Assembly (NCBI RefSeq): GCF_039993895.1
Contig: NZ_CP121194.1
Span: 248,001 to 312,000 of the forward strand
From: Edaphobacter paludis
GTDB lineage: Bacteria > Acidobacteriota > Terriglobia > Terriglobales > Acidobacteriaceae
Length of the DNA: 64,000 nucleotides
Reading direction: 5' to 3'
Numbering within the stretch: the stretch's first letter is position 1; each line of letters starts with the position of its first letter. The notes under the pieces were generated by a model. The model saw nothing but the letters and a program-made list of their open reading frames with translations, did no database searches and had not been told where the DNA came from. Position numbers and translations under genes: made by a program. Shown here one piece after another: positions 1 through 9,458 of the stretch.

Positions 1-567
1 TCCCGCCGTACAGTTTTGGTGGAACGCATTCATACAGAGGCGCTACTCGCATATTCACTCCTCCTCAGGTAAACCTCGTTCTCACAAACTAGGCCCCTAT
101 GCGAACGCCGTATTCGGAAACTGTCCATTACCCTCGAAGCTCCTCGGGTCTAAAGGACGGCGAGAAGAGGGCCACGGAGTTAGCCAGAACCAGAAACGTC
201 TCTCGCTGAACATGCACACCAAACGAAGGGTCGTGTATTGGTTGCGCTAGGAATACGATACCGGGGGCAGATCTGAATGTGTGATGATACCTCGGGGAGG
301 GCGCTCGGGCGTACTGCTGAAAGCCAGGCTTCAATGTTAGAGCGATAGGGGAGAATGGTAATCGGCAGTTTTTCAAGGCATGAACAATAAACTTGCCGTT
401 CGACGAATCCGTGGATATACGAGGATCGTGGGCTGACCTGGCGATGCTATTCAATCTCGTATGTACGAGATCGAAACTTCCATCCTCCTCGGATGCCAAG
501 CGTGAGCTAGTGGTACATCACTTGTCCCGGATGTCAGCATCCCCGTTCGGTGACGAGAAACCCGCTT
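1..567. other. No recognisable gene
   Basis: No coding region is supported here. The minus strand has an open frame of 123 codons (128-499) whose product I do not recognise, with no clear domain or convincing ribosome site. The stretch follows the 3' end of the minus-strand GH13 gene and may be its downstream spacer or decayed sequence. Confidence 0.4.
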
Positions 568-2175
568 CTAGGACATGTCGGCACCCTCGCTGCCAGGCGG
601 CACATCGCGAATCAGTGTCTTAAGACAGATGATTAGTCCCTCAGAAGCTCTCATGTCGATTGAACCGATCACTTCTTGCCCCACTCGGTCAAGGTACGTC
701 GATGCGAGGACAGTTCCCCTTTCCACCGTCATTGTCTCGGGGGCCGAACCGATGTTCAGCAACACCACAATGCGCTGCTTATCATCTATGCGCTGATAGC
801 TCAGCACGTTCTTCTCGACAGTAACCGACTGCAGCGCACCACTCACTAACGTCAGATTGCTGCGCCGCAGATTGATTAGATTGCGATAAAGCTGCAGCAT
901 TGAAGCAGGATCATGCTCTAGTGCTGCGACGTTTATTGCTTCATGATCGCCGATAGGAAGCCAAGGGCGGCCCGTAGTAAATCCAGCCGAGGGAGTGCCG
1001 TTCCACGGCATCGGAGTTCGTTCTGGGTCGCGGCCCAAACCGAGTCCCGGTTCGTTCTTCTCCGCAGGGTCTTGCACCCGCTCCGGAGGAATCGGCACGT
1101 TTGTCATCCCTATTTCCTCACCGTAGTACATCGTTAGTGTTCCGGGAAGAGTGAAAAGCAACATGGCCGCAACAGGTGCCTGGGAAGTTCCAACCCTGGT
1201 CGCGATGCGTGCATTATCATGATTTCCCAAAACCCAATTGGGCCATGCGCCCTTCGGGAGAGCGGTGTGGTAATCAGAGATAACCTGCTTCACTGCTTCA
1301 GCGGTCCATGCGCATTGCAGCAGGTGGAAGTTGAATGGCAGGTTCGCGCCTTTGAGGTCCCTTCCGTAGTACGACATCAACTGTTCCACGGGTAAGTAGA
1401 TCTCTCCGATCAGAACGCGCTGTGGAAACTCATCGACCACCGCCCGCATCCTGGCCACAAGGTCGTGAACCTCGGGTCGGTCTGAGTTGTACATCGGTAA
1501 GAGGCGGTGACTGGAGGGCTGGCCTAAGCGATAACCGGGGTTTGGCGGGTTATCGCGAAATTGATCGTCCTTGATCATCAGCCACATGACGTCCACGCGA
1601 AAACCATCCACGCCTCGTCGCAGCCAGAACCTCAAGACATCAAACATAGCGGCCTGCACGGCAGGGTTGCGCCAGTTAAGGTCGGGCTGTTGCTTGAGGA
1701 ATGAATGGTAGTAGTACTGTCCGGTTGTTTCGTCCCATTCCCAGCCGGAGCCACCGAAGTTGCTTAGCCAATTATTCGGTTTATCGCGCCATAGGTACCA
1801 ATCTCGCTTCGGATTCTCGCGAGAGGACCGGCTCTCCAGAAACCATGGGTGCTGATTGGAGGTGTGATTCGGCACAAAATCGAGAATCATCTTCAGACCG
1901 CGGCGATGAGCCTCCGCGAGCAGGCGATCAAAGTCCTCCATTGTGCCGAAGATGGGATCTATCCCACAATAATCGGCGACGTCGTATCCGAAATCCGCCA
2001 TGGGTGATGGATAGATCGGCGATATCCAGATCGCATTGATGCCAAGCTGCACCAGGTAGTCGAGCCGCTGCAGGATCCCGTTCAGGTCACCAATGCCATC
2101 GCCGTCGCTATCTTGAAAAGAACGGGGGTAGATTTCGTATATGATTCCGTGCTGCCACCAGGTCAACTCTTGCAT
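568..2175 (-). CDS. GH13 alpha-glucosidase (alpha-amylase superfamily)
   Basis: A 535-residue family GH13 hydrolase of the oligo-alpha-glucosidase/trehalose-synthase-like type, expected to act on alpha-glucosides in the cytoplasm because no signal peptide is visible. All four GH13 signatures are present: region I DFVPNH (residues 99-104), region II GFRVDV with nucleophile Asp195, region III GEIY with acid/base Glu258, and region IV NHDN with stabilising Asp320. I chose the ATG at 2175. A GTG 12 nt further upstream (2187) lies directly against the AGGAG motif and is a poor start, while the ATG has AGGAG 11 nt upstream. It is divergent from a second GH13 gene, with 49 bp between the starts, so the two promoters must overlap. 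Exact substrate (maltose, isomaltose, sucrose) cannot be read from sequence. Confidence 0.9.
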   Translation of the reverse strand: MQELTWWQHGIIYEIYPRSFQDSDGDGIGDLNGILQRLDYLVQLGINAIWISPIYPSPMADFGYDVADYCGIDPIFGTMEDFDRLLAEAHRRGLKMILDFVPNHTSNQHPWFLESRSSRENPKRDWYLWRDKPNNWLSNFGGSGWEWDETTGQYYYHSFLKQQPDLNWRNPAVQAAMFDVLRFWLRRGVDGFRVDVMWLMIKDDQFRDNPPNPGYRLGQPSSHRLLPMYNSDRPEVHDLVARMRAVVDEFPQRVLIGEIYLPVEQLMSYYGRDLKGANLPFNFHLLQCAWTAEAVKQVISDYHTALPKGAWPNWVLGNHDNARIATRVGTSQAPVAAMLLFTLPGTLTMYYGEEIGMTNVPIPPERVQDPAEKNEPGLGLGRDPERTPMPWNGTPSAGFTTGRPWLPIGDHEAINVAALEHDPASMLQLYRNLINLRRSNLTLVSGALQSVTVEKNVLSYQRIDDKQRIVVLLNIGSAPETMTVERGTVLASTYLDRVGQEVIGSIDMRASEGLIICLKTLIRDVPPGSEGADMS

Positions 2176-2224
2176 CTCACCAAACACTCCTGAAGATTTA
2201 TTTTTCTAACGGAAGGTTGCTTGC

Positions 2225-3895
2225 ATGATCAATGACCTTTGGTACAAGAACGCGGTCATCTACTGTCTGTCTGTCGCTACTTATATGGATGCAAACGGCG
2301 ACGGTGTTGGTGACTTTACGGGCCTGATGCGTCGCCTGGATTATCTGCAAGGAATGGGTGTAACGGCAATATGGCTGATGCCGTTTCAGCCGTCTCCCTG
2401 CAAAGACGACGGCTATGACGTGGCAGACTACTACGGTGTTGATCCTCGATACGGCACACTGGGTGATTTTGTGGAATTTGCAGAAGGCTGCAAGCAGCGT
2501 GGGATGCGCGTTCTCATCGACCTGGTTGTGAATCATACTTCGAACGAGCATCCATGGTTTCAAGAGGCTTGCCGCGATCCGCAATCGAAGTACCGAAATT
2601 GGTATGTGTGGTCTAACAAGAAACCAAAGAATGCGGCTTCAGGAGTGGTGTTCCCTGGAGTGCAGAAGTCCACATGGAACTACGAGAAGACCGCGAAGGC
2701 GTATTATTTCCACCGCTTTTATGACTTTCAGCCGGATCTTAACACTGCTAATCCAGAGGTGCAGGCAGAGATCCTGAAGATCATGGGCTTCTGGTTGCAG
2801 TTGGGTGTCTCGGGCTTTCGCATGGATGCGGTTCCCTTTGTCATCGCCCAAAAGGGCGCCGGTCTCAAAAAGCCCGGCGAACAATACGACATGTTGAGGA
2901 CGTTCAGTGAATTCCTTACATGGCGGAAAGGCGACGCAATCATTCTTGCGGAGGCGAACGTCCTGCCTGACACAGATCTAAAATACTTTGGCGATTCCGG
3001 GGAACGGCTGCAAATGATGTTTAATTTCGCCGTCAATCAACATCTCTTCTTTGCGCTGGCCAGCAGCGACTCGAGACCGCTGGTCAACGCGATGCAGACT
3101 ACAAAGCCCCGTCCCGCAACTGCACAATGGGGACAGTTTCTGCGCAACAACGACGAACTCGACCTTGGCCGCCTTAGTGACAAACAGCGCGAGACTGTCT
3201 TCGCGGCGTTTGGTCCGGACAAGGATATGCAGCTTTATCAACGCGGGATACGGCGACGACTCCCACCCATGTTGCAGGGAGATCGCCGACGGCTGGAGCT
3301 CGCTTACAGTTTGATGATGACCCTGCCAGGTACTCCGGTAATTCGCTATGGCGATGAGATCGGAATGGGCGACGATCTTCGCCTACAGGAACGAAACGGC
3401 GCTCGCACGCCAATGCAGTGGTCGACCGAGCCGAATGCAGGCTTTACGGCAAGTGATAAGCCCATTCTGCCGGTGATCAGCGAAGGCCCCTACGGCTTTC
3501 AGCATGTCAATGTCGCAGCTCAGCGACGCGAGCCAAACTCACTTCTGAACTGGATGGAGCGCATCATTCGCATGCGTAAAGAGGTGCCCGAGATTGGCTG
3601 GGGAGATTTTTCATTCATCCCTACGAAGACACCTCAGGTTTTAGCTATGCGTTATGTCTGGCGCAACAATTCGGTGCTATGTATGCATAACTTGAGCGGT
3701 GAGCCCCAGGAGGTTCAGTTTTCGCTGCGCGCGGAAGACGAAAAAAAATGCACGCTTGTAAACCTCCTGTCGGAAGACCATAGCTACCCTGAGAAGAATG
3801 GTAAGCACTCCATCTTGTTTGAGCCTTATGGCTACCGGTGGTTTCGTATTTGCGGTTTGGATTATTTACTCAAGCGTTCGGAAACTCAGAATTGA
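2225..3895 (+). CDS. GH13 family protein, trehalose-synthase-like, altered region IV
   Basis: A 556-residue GH13 protein whose closest recognisable relatives by motif pattern are trehalose synthase/alpha-amylase-like enzymes (WYKNAVIY start, DDGYDVADYYGV, RNxDELDL). Catalytic candidates are Asp201 in GFRMDAV (nucleophile), Glu243 in LAEAN (acid/base) and Asp310 (transition-state stabiliser). Region IV reads R-N-N-D-E rather than the usual N-H-D, so the substrate-binding His is Asn309; the codons (aac aac gac) are unambiguous in the window. There is no signal peptide. ATG at 2225 has GGAAGG 9 nt upstream. Likely acts on maltose or a related alpha-glucoside beside the divergent GH13 gene; transglucosylase versus hydrolase activity is undecided. 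Confidence 0.88.
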   Translation: MINDLWYKNAVIYCLSVATYMDANGDGVGDFTGLMRRLDYLQGMGVTAIWLMPFQPSPCKDDGYDVADYYGVDPRYGTLGDFVEFAEGCKQRGMRVLIDLVVNHTSNEHPWFQEACRDPQSKYRNWYVWSNKKPKNAASGVVFPGVQKSTWNYEKTAKAYYFHRFYDFQPDLNTANPEVQAEILKIMGFWLQLGVSGFRMDAVPFVIAQKGAGLKKPGEQYDMLRTFSEFLTWRKGDAIILAEANVLPDTDLKYFGDSGERLQMMFNFAVNQHLFFALASSDSRPLVNAMQTTKPRPATAQWGQFLRNNDELDLGRLSDKQRETVFAAFGPDKDMQLYQRGIRRRLPPMLQGDRRRLELAYSLMMTLPGTPVIRYGDEIGMGDDLRLQERNGARTPMQWSTEPNAGFTASDKPILPVISEGPYGFQHVNVAAQRREPNSLLNWMERIIRMRKEVPEIGWGDFSFIPTKTPQVLAMRYVWRNNSVLCMHNLSGEPQEVQFSLRAEDEKKCTLVNLLSEDHSYPEKNGKHSILFEPYGYRWFRICGLDYLLKRSETQN

Positions 3896-4206
3896 GTTGA
3901 GATGGAATCCCTCCGGGACATCCATCATCGAGTCATCTTTACTACTACTAGCGTATAAGGACTGATCAGCTGCCAAAATCCCTTTCGCCACGGATTGGAG
4001 ACGCGATATGGCGAAAAGAAAAAAGAAACAATCTGCGAGAACAATAATGACCTTGAGTTAAAGAGTATTCGGCTGGCATTGGCGATCACGATGCTGATTT
4101 CGGCCGGATGCGCAGTAGCGATCACGACTTTGAGGCCATCCAGCCTGGAACCTATGAAGTTACCGCGGTAAGACGAGGTTCTTAAGCCAGCAGTTAGCAA
4201 CGCCGC
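3896..4206. other. Intergenic spacer with a 12-bp palindrome
   Basis: A gene-free 311-bp stretch between converging 3' ends (GH13 on +, galM on -). It contains the perfect palindrome TTACCGCGGTAA at 4160-4171, which shares TTACCG with candidate operator sequences elsewhere in the window. No strong terminator hairpin was seen. Confidence 0.4.
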
Positions 4207-5271
4207 TCATCTGGTGGTCATCACGGAAAATTCATACAAGGTCTCGCTCTGGTAGGTCTCACCTGGCCTCAACAGCGTCGACGGAAAGCTGCAATGGTGT
4301 GGACTATCAGGAAATCGCTGCGTCTCCAGACAGAAGCCCGAGTCCGCAACATATGGCCTTCCTGAGGCACTTAAATGCGAGCCGTCCAAAAAGCCTGCGG
4401 TGTAAAGATGAATCCCAGCCTCAGTCGTTTGCACTGTCAGCACTCTACCTGAGAGTGGATCGCGCACGGTTGCCGCAAACCTGAGCATGCCAGGCTCCCC
4501 CTGTACCACGTAGGTATGGTTGTAGCCCCGATTCAGAAGCAACTGGGCGTGTGGCTCGCGGATTCTTTCGCCAATCGCTCTTTCTGTTATGAAGTCGAAT
4601 GGCGTCCCTTCTACATTTGCTAAGTCACCGACCGGAATGTATCTCTCATCTAACGGCAGGTATCGAGTCGCGCCTAGTCGAAGCAGATGGCCCAAGATTA
4701 CCCCGTTCCCCTCTCCAGCCAGATTGAAGTACGCATGATTGGTCAGATTCACGACCGTGGCTTGATCGGCGCTGCATTCGTAGCCAAGACGCAGTGACGA
4801 TTCTTCAAGGGTATAGGTTATCGTAGCTGTCAGGTTTCCTGGAAAGCCCTGATCGCCATCGGGGCTTTCCAGAGTCATAGCGACCCCATTTTGTTCCACG
4901 ATCCGGGCGCTCCAAATGCGGGCATCGAAGCCGTCCTTTCCCCCATGTAGCGTAGTGTCGTACCCTTCATTTGCAGATAATGGATGTTTCACGCCGTCAA
5001 TACAGACGGACGCTCCGGCGATGCGGTTGGCGTACCTCCCACATACGGCGCCGAAGTATGCTTTGTTTGGCGCCAGATAATCCGCCAACTCACCTCCCCC
5101 CAGAACCACATTCTCCAGCCTCCCCCCTACATCCGGCGTCCGAAGAGCGAGAATGGCAGCTCCGAAGGTCATTAGTGAGACTTCGAGCCATTCGTTCTTC
5201 AATATGAATCGATAAACTCGTTCCCCTGAGGGTAGAACGCCGAACAAATCCTGCTGCAGAGAGGTGGGCAT
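4207..5271 (-). CDS. galM: Aldose 1-epimerase (galactose mutarotase)
   Basis: A 354-residue member of the GalM family, which interconverts alpha and beta anomers of galactose/glucose. Family signatures are all present: GRYANRI, TLHGG, NLTNHAYFNLAG (contains the general-acid His) and ETQRFPDSPHH near the C-terminus (contains the catalytic-base Glu). No signal peptide is obvious, so cytoplasmic. I chose ATG at 5271; an in-frame TTG at 5283 gives four more residues but sits only 1 nt after the GGAAGG motif, whereas the ATG is 13 nt away. It lies upstream of and divergent to the TonB receptor gene, and fits with the alpha- and beta-galactosidases of the same locus. Confidence 0.93.
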   Translation of the reverse strand: MPTSLQQDLFGVLPSGERVYRFILKNEWLEVSLMTFGAAILALRTPDVGGRLENVVLGGGELADYLAPNKAYFGAVCGRYANRIAGASVCIDGVKHPLSANEGYDTTLHGGKDGFDARIWSARIVEQNGVAMTLESPDGDQGFPGNLTATITYTLEESSLRLGYECSADQATVVNLTNHAYFNLAGEGNGVILGHLLRLGATRYLPLDERYIPVGDLANVEGTPFDFITERAIGERIREPHAQLLLNRGYNHTYVVQGEPGMLRFAATVRDPLSGRVLTVQTTEAGIHLYTAGFLDGSHLSASGRPYVADSGFCLETQRFPDSPHHCSFPSTLLRPGETYQSETLYEFSVMTTR

Positions 5272-5572
5272 GGCGAAGATCAATCCTTCCTACGCGTCAT
5301 CATAGAGCACTTCGGGATTATTCCCAGTGTTAGTGGCGTTGATTGGCCATGGCATATCGGAGGGGACGGTATCGTCCGATGGAACTCCAAATGACAAGCG
5401 ATCGAGAAATCGAGTACCTGACAGAGGAATTGCTCCGTGACTTTCTTGGCGAGCGTGTGCACCGTGTAGGCGTCTGACGGTTTTGGAGTGCGGCACGACC
5501 GAAATACGTGCGACGTACACGTACTATTTGATTGCCCGATTCCTAATAAATATTAGGTATTAAAAAATTGCA

Positions 5573-5600
5573 TTGACATACGTTACCGCGAACTCATAAG
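5573..5600 (+). promoter_or_regulatory. Candidate sigma-70 promoter of the TonB receptor gene with operator-like core
   Basis: A consensus -35 TTGACA (5573-5578) is followed 16 nt later by the -10-like CATAAG (5595-5600). Between them lies CGTTACCGCGAAC (5581-5593), whose left arm CGTTACC matches the palindrome found in front of the second TonB receptor gene. A repressor bound here would overlap polymerase. The implied transcript has a leader of about 155 nt. Confidence 0.45.
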
Positions 5601-5615
5601 GTGTCCGCGTGTGCT

Positions 5616-5735
5616 AATCTCTGCATCCCGAAGCACCCTGGAAGGTGCCCGAGCGTGGAGATTGAAGACTGCAAATGCAGAGAGTTCCAATGCGGGGTGG
5701 CGTCGAACGCCCCTTAGCGAGGGGCCGCTGCACAG
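5616..5735 (+). promoter_or_regulatory. Structured 5' leader of the TonB receptor mRNA
   Basis: Several stems can be drawn by eye: an outer AATCTC (5616-5621)/GAGATT (5658-5663) closing GCACC (5633-5637)/GGTGC (5644-5648); CTGCA/TGCAG around 5669-5680; GGCGT (5699-5703)/ACGCC (5707-5711); and CCCCT (5710-5714)/AGGGG (5720-5724). The last two share bases 5710-5711 and exclude each other, the usual geometry of a switch. I do not recognise a known riboswitch class. Confidence 0.3.
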
Positions 5736-5761
5736 ATTCATGAACTTAGGGGGAAGGCCAT

Positions 5762-8700
5762 ATGAAACTCTTGAATAAGAAAGTAAAGCAACAGCGGAGG
5801 TGGACTCAACTGTTCGCGTTCGTTTCGCTCTTTTTAATTGCCGTAGGATCATCGAATCTCATGGCGCAGGTTGATCAGGGCGCTGTTACGGGCGTTGTCA
5901 CCGACAGCACGGGTGCAGCCATCGCCAATGCGAAGGTAATCCTCAACGCTACGGACACAGGGTTGGCGCTGGAGCGAGAGACGAACGGCAACGGCATCTA
6001 TACCTTCTCGCCAGTAAAAATCGGCAAGTATAGCGTGAGCGCGACGGCCCCAGGGTTTACTACTACAACTCGTGAGAACCTGGTGGTGGATATCCAGGCT
6101 CGTATCAGTGTCAACCTCACGCTGAAGCTAGGTTCTGTTTCCGATACGGTAACGGTCTCGACAGCGCCTCCGTTACTTGAGACGCAGACGGGTGCTGTCG
6201 GCCAAGTGGTCACCGCGAAGGAGATCAATGATACGCCGCTGAATGGACGGAACTGGGTTTACATCGCACAGCTCACAGCCGGTGTGGCACCTCCATTTGG
6301 AGGAACGCGCGGCTCGGGGAAAGGCGACTTCGTAGCAAACGGACAACGCGCCGAGCAGAACAACTTCATCCTCGATGGCGTGGACAACAATACGAACCTG
6401 GTGGATTTTTTGAACGGATCGACCTATGTGCAACGCCCTCCGCCGGATGCTTTGGCCGAATTCAACTTGCAGACTAGCAATTACAGTGCGGAGTTTGGAC
6501 ACTCTGCGGGCGCCGTGATGAATGCCAGCATCAAGTCGGGAACGAACAACATTCACGGTGATATTTGGGAGTACTTCCGCAGCGATAAACTCAACGCGAA
6601 GAACTGGAATGCCCTCACGATTCCCGAGTTTCATCAGAATCAGTTTGGAGCGACGCTCGGATTTCCTGTGTGGAAAGACAAGCTTTTCTACTTCGGCGAT
6701 ATTGAGGTTAACCGCGTTGTGGTCGGCAATACCGGGACCTATACTGTGCCAACAGCACTGATGCGTCAGGGCAACTTTTCGGAATTGCTAAACCCGACAC
6801 TCACGGGCCAGAATCAGGCCGTTGTGCTCTATCAGCCAGGAACTGGCGGCACGGCGCTCCTCGCCTGCAATGGTCAGCAGAATGTCTTCTGTGCCAGTCA
6901 GATAAACGCCGTGGCGAAAAACATTCTGAATCTATATCCCATGCCCAACGCGAACGGCAACAAAACCTATAACAACTACATTATCAACACCAATAAGAAC
7001 GACAATACGGTCCAGTGGGACCAGCGTATGGATTACAACATCGCCCACAAAGACCAGCTCTATGGCCGGTTCAGTTACGTTCATGAGATCGTTCTGAACA
7101 CACTGCCGCTCGGTCCAGTTCTGGACGGCAGCCCATATGGAGGAGAGCATGATACGAATCTCGCAGAGAATGGCATGTTCAGCGAGACGCACACATTCGG
7201 CCCAACGACCGTCAATGAGTTCCGCTTCGGTTACAACTGGGGTCAGTTCAGCTTTCTGCAGCCCAACGCAACGAACTATACGCTTGCGGCTTCCCTGGGG
7301 CTCGGCAACGTTCCAGCATCGCCGTACGAAGGTGGACTTCCGCAAGGTAACGTGAGCAATCTAAGCACGTGGGGTTCGCAAGGAACATCGACCGAATCGC
7401 AGAATGTGTATCAGATACTCGATAACCTGACTAAGACGATGGGTAACCACTCGCTAAAAATGGGGGTGGCGCTGGAAAACATCCGGTTCTATTACACCTA
7501 TGCACAAAACCCTCGCGGATCTTATACCTTTAGCGGCAATTACACGAGCCTTCCTGGAACGAGCTACACCGGCTACGGTGTTGCAGACTTTCTGGCAGAC
7601 CAGATGAAGACAGCCTACCTGACGAATGCACCTGGTGTTCACGATCAAAACTGGTATGACTCTGGTTACGTGCAGGATGACTGGCGTGTGACGTCCAAGC
7701 TGGCTTTAAATCTAGGTGTGCGCTACGACTGGTATGAGCCGTATCGCGAATCCCGAGACAGACAATCTAACTTTGTTGTGACGGGAAGCGAGCCCGGACA
7801 CGGTACTGCTCTCTATCAGCTCCCGAGTTCGGCACAGAAGTACGCACTGAGCGCGCCGTTCCTGGCATTGCTTGCCAAGGACAACGTGGCAGTACAGTAC
7901 GTCAACAACGCGCGGCTGGTGAGCTCTCAGTACACCAACTTCGCTCCTCGAGTGGGCTTCTCTTATTCGCTCGATCCGAAGACTGTGATCCGCGGTGGTT
8001 TCGGCATCTTCTACGGCGGCTTGCAGAGCGAGGGAAATACTAACTTGGGCACAAACTACCCGTTCTCGCTGACTTACTCCGTTCCTACTCCGACCTGCGC
8101 CGTAGGCAATTGCCCCGCAATTCCTTACACGCTGGAGAGTGGATTGCCGGTACTGACGACCTCAAGTTCTCCATCGCAGCCAGGCTTCCACGCCTCGGAC
8201 CTGAATATGAAGACTCCGTATACGGAGAATTACAGCCTGTCGTTCCAGCGAGCGCTAACGTCGAACCTGGTGGCGTCGATCGCATACGTTGGGAACGAGT
8301 CCCGTCACCTGTCAACTTACTGGGCTCCGAACTCTTCTCAGGTCTTGCTTCGTAGTGGTGTGAGTACCTTGCCATACCAAGCTTTCCCAGACCTTGGGGG
8401 AACTGGCCAGATCCAATATACCGGCTTCAGCGATTACAACTCACTCCAGGCGAAATTGGAAAAGCGGTTCTCGCGTGGCTTGACTTTTCTGACCACCTAT
8501 ACCTGGGCTCATGCAATGGACGACTCAAGCTCCGCTGGCGGCCTATCAAGCGGAATCGGGGTGCGTTCGTATTTCCTGCTGGGCATTCCATCGGAATATA
8601 CGAACTCCACATATGACGTCCGCAACCGTTACACGTTGAACGGCAACTATGAGTTGCCGTTCGGACAGGGCCGAGCGCATTTGAACAGTTCACGCTTGCT

Positions 8701-9289
8701 CGACGTAGTTATTGGCGGATGGTCCGCCAGCGCGACCTTTGCGGCACAGTCGGGAACCCCGTTTTCGGTAGGTCCAAGTAACAGTACCGCAGCTGGAGGA
8801 AGCGCCCGTGCCGTCCGCATACGTGATCCCTTTTCTCCCGGTGGGTCGGGGGCAAACTGCTCCGCTTCGGTCCGCACACGTACCCACTATTACAACCCGT
8901 GCGCCTTTACGGATCCACTGCCCGGCAATTTAATCTGCCCGGTTGGTACCCGTGTGGGCACGGTAGTGGCAGGAGTAGCTTGCACGTATGCCGGTCCTAT
9001 CGCAGACCCGAAAACTGCGCTCGCCTTCCTTGGAGGCAAGCAAAATCAGGTTTATGGTCCAGGTTACTGGCGTGCGGATATGTCGCTCTTCAAGAATTTC
9101 ATTACCGTCCGAGAACAGTACCTGCAATTTCGTGTGGACGGCTTCAACGTGTTCAATCATCCGACATGGGCTAACCCGTCGACCGCGAATACGAGCGCGT
9201 CGGCCGGTCTGATCACCTCACCGAAGACGTTTCAGGCCAACACGCCGGATGCGCGCTTCCTGCAACTCTCCGCGAAATATATTTTCTAG
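5762..9289 (+). CDS. TonB-dependent receptor, Oar-like
   Basis: A 1175-residue outer-membrane receptor of the large acidobacterial Oar/CarboxypepD_reg type. Residues 1-36 form a signal peptide (basic start, hydrophobic core, cut near MAQ). A carboxypeptidase-regulatory/CNA-B-like domain follows (about 38-120), then a plug domain with NGRN and DGVDNN motifs (about 130-260), then a long beta-barrel ending in an aromatic C-terminus (KYIF). The ATG is preceded by a strong GGGGGAAGG. Such receptors import oligosaccharides or large nutrients using TonB energy. It stands next to glycosidases and an MFS sugar porter, so a galactoside or glucan substrate is inferred. A strong terminator follows. Confidence 0.92.
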   Translation: MKLLNKKVKQQRRWTQLFAFVSLFLIAVGSSNLMAQVDQGAVTGVVTDSTGAAIANAKVILNATDTGLALERETNGNGIYTFSPVKIGKYSVSATAPGFTTTTRENLVVDIQARISVNLTLKLGSVSDTVTVSTAPPLLETQTGAVGQVVTAKEINDTPLNGRNWVYIAQLTAGVAPPFGGTRGSGKGDFVANGQRAEQNNFILDGVDNNTNLVDFLNGSTYVQRPPPDALAEFNLQTSNYSAEFGHSAGAVMNASIKSGTNNIHGDIWEYFRSDKLNAKNWNALTIPEFHQNQFGATLGFPVWKDKLFYFGDIEVNRVVVGNTGTYTVPTALMRQGNFSELLNPTLTGQNQAVVLYQPGTGGTALLACNGQQNVFCASQINAVAKNILNLYPMPNANGNKTYNNYIINTNKNDNTVQWDQRMDYNIAHKDQLYGRFSYVHEIVLNTLPLGPVLDGSPYGGEHDTNLAENGMFSETHTFGPTTVNEFRFGYNWGQFSFLQPNATNYTLAASLGLGNVPASPYEGGLPQGNVSNLSTWGSQGTSTESQNVYQILDNLTKTMGNHSLKMGVALENIRFYYTYAQNPRGSYTFSGNYTSLPGTSYTGYGVADFLADQMKTAYLTNAPGVHDQNWYDSGYVQDDWRVTSKLALNLGVRYDWYEPYRESRDRQSNFVVTGSEPGHGTALYQLPSSAQKYALSAPFLALLAKDNVAVQYVNNARLVSSQYTNFAPRVGFSYSLDPKTVIRGGFGIFYGGLQSEGNTNLGTNYPFSLTYSVPTPTCAVGNCPAIPYTLESGLPVLTTSSSPSQPGFHASDLNMKTPYTENYSLSFQRALTSNLVASIAYVGNESRHLSTYWAPNSSQVLLRSGVSTLPYQAFPDLGGTGQIQYTGFSDYNSLQAKLEKRFSRGLTFLTTYTWAHAMDDSSSAGGLSSGIGVRSYFLLGIPSEYTNSTYDVRNRYTLNGNYELPFGQGRAHLNSSRLLDVVIGGWSASATFAAQSGTPFSVGPSNSTAAGGSARAVRIRDPFSPGGSGANCSASVRTRTHYYNPCAFTDPLPGNLICPVGTRVGTVVAGVACTYAGPIADPKTALAFLGGKQNQVYGPGYWRADMSLFKNFITVREQYLQFRVDGFNVFNHPTWANPSTANTSASAGLITSPKTFQANTPDARFLQLSAKYIF

Positions 9290-9310
9290 CGGAGACTTAG
9301 GCAGAGCCGA

Positions 9311-9336
9311 TGCAGGGCGGATTAATCCGCCCTGCA
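9311..9336 (+). terminator. Rho-independent terminator after the TonB receptor gene
   Basis: Positions 9311-9336 form a perfect 26-nt inverted repeat (GC-rich arms starting TGCAGGGCGG) followed by the T-rich CTTTATATTT. It starts 22 nt after the receptor stop codon and separates that gene from the DUF5107 gene. Confidence 0.8.
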
Positions 9337-9458
9337 CTTTATATTTCGTGCCGACCGACGGAGAAATTATCACTCTGCGACCATAATGGAGACGATAGGC
9401 CACTATGCTGATGGCGTAATGGTTACTGTAGGAGTAGTACAAGAGGCATGAGTAAATC

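Noticed and set aside
128..499. A 123-codon minus-strand frame at the window start
   Set aside because: No domain, no good ribosome site and unremarkable codon use; kept only as an unassigned stretch.
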